64,000 nucleotides of DNA from ZC4RG42 sp003242425 (GTDB lineage: Bacteria; Pseudomonadota; Gammaproteobacteria; Burkholderiales; SG8-39). Both the position numbers and the translations under genes were made by a program. The notes beneath the pieces were generated by a model. That model was not told where the DNA came from, made no database searches, and saw only the letters and a list, made by a program, of their open reading frames with translations. Positions within the stretch are counted from its first letter, which is position 1; each line of letters opens with the position of its first letter. Shown here one piece after another: positions 63,863-64,000 of the stretch. The stretch spans positions 1 to 64,000 of the forward strand of contig CALCIE010000060.1 in the NCBI GenBank assembly GCA_937907425.1, in the 5' to 3' direction.

Positions 63863-64000
63863 ATGGGGCAGTTCTCTAAAGACTGGATCGTGCGCGCGTT
63901 CTGCGCCCTGCTGCTGTGCCTGTCTTTCGGCGCGTGGGCGCAGAATGACAAGTCGATGACGGTCCAGGAGCAGCAGGTCGAGCGCCAGCGCACGCAACCG
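63863..64000 (+). CDS. Probable FDH gamma (cytochrome b) subunit, 5' part
   Basis: Only the first 46 codons lie in the window. A signal peptide (IVRAFCALLLCLSFGAWA) is followed by a Gln/Glu/Arg-rich start of the mature protein (QEQQVERQRTQP), as in formate dehydrogenase gamma subunits of betaproteobacteria. Those carry two haems b and pass electrons to quinone. The call rests mainly on operon position and this short match. The ATG follows AAAGGAGGTC. Confidence 0.7.
   Translation, partial: MGQFSKDWIVRAFCALLLCLSFGAWAQNDKSMTVQEQQVERQRTQP

Overview
The window is a gene-dense, high-GC stretch of a bacterial chromosome. It has no insertion sequence, phage block or CRISPR array. The gene set points to a betaproteobacterium, possibly near Rhodocyclales or Nitrosomonadales; this is inferred from gene content and order, and the genus cannot be read from the sequence. 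The pointers are surE-pcm-nlpD-rpoS, paired DUF3305/DUF3306 genes beside a Tat-exported formate dehydrogenase, abundant CsbD/DUF1328/entericidin small proteins and selD-selU.

Layout. 1-90 is tRNA-Ser(CGA). 561-2269 encodes a soluble PAS histidine kinase and its NarL-type regulator. 2419-5393 holds a DUF2721 membrane protein, a DUF2934 protein and a SulP anion transporter. 5573-8174 is the most unusual cassette: a ribosome-hibernation-like protein, an HMA-fold peptide without its metal-binding cysteines, a RuBisCO-like protein (form IV), a cupin, a second HMA-fold peptide and a clear terminator. 8335-16392 is a signalling block with two membrane histidine kinases, a sigma54 activator without receiver, a NarL regulator and a stand-alone receiver. 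It is interleaved with small envelope or stress proteins (entericidin-like, two DUF1328 copies, CsbD), which continue to 18235 with a lipoprotein, a DUF883 protein and a ferritin-like protein.

18255-28232 carries a DUF72 protein, an FAD/Rieske oxidoreductase, glutamine-dependent NAD synthetase, a TonB-like protein, a divergent Fur-box-controlled iron ABC transporter (ATPase and permease), a TauE/SafE exporter and a flavodoxin-like protein. 28410-31838 is surE-pcm-nlpD-rpoS. On the minus strand follow mltB and a MoxR/DUF58/transglutaminase operon (31835-36737). Then come a class II deacetylase-like protein, selU and selD back to back, tesA and a YbbA/YbbP ABC pair sharing overlapping start codons, a truncated haemoglobin, a membrane-anchored TAXI protein, rmuC and a 1561-residue hybrid kinase.

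51874-64000 is a formate dehydrogenase and molybdenum cofactor locus. moeA, mobA, fdhD and moaA lie on the minus strand. DUF3305, DUF3306, a 690-residue multi-cluster ferredoxin protein, a TorD-type chaperone, a small Tat-signal protein, the catalytic and iron-sulfur FDH subunits, a small lipoprotein and the start of a probable cytochrome b subunit lie on the plus strand. The minus-strand genes make and sulfurate the cofactor used by the enzyme on the plus strand. The strongest candidates for undescribed biology are the RuBisCO-like/cupin/HMA cassette and the cytoplasmic polyferredoxin tied to a periplasmic FDH.
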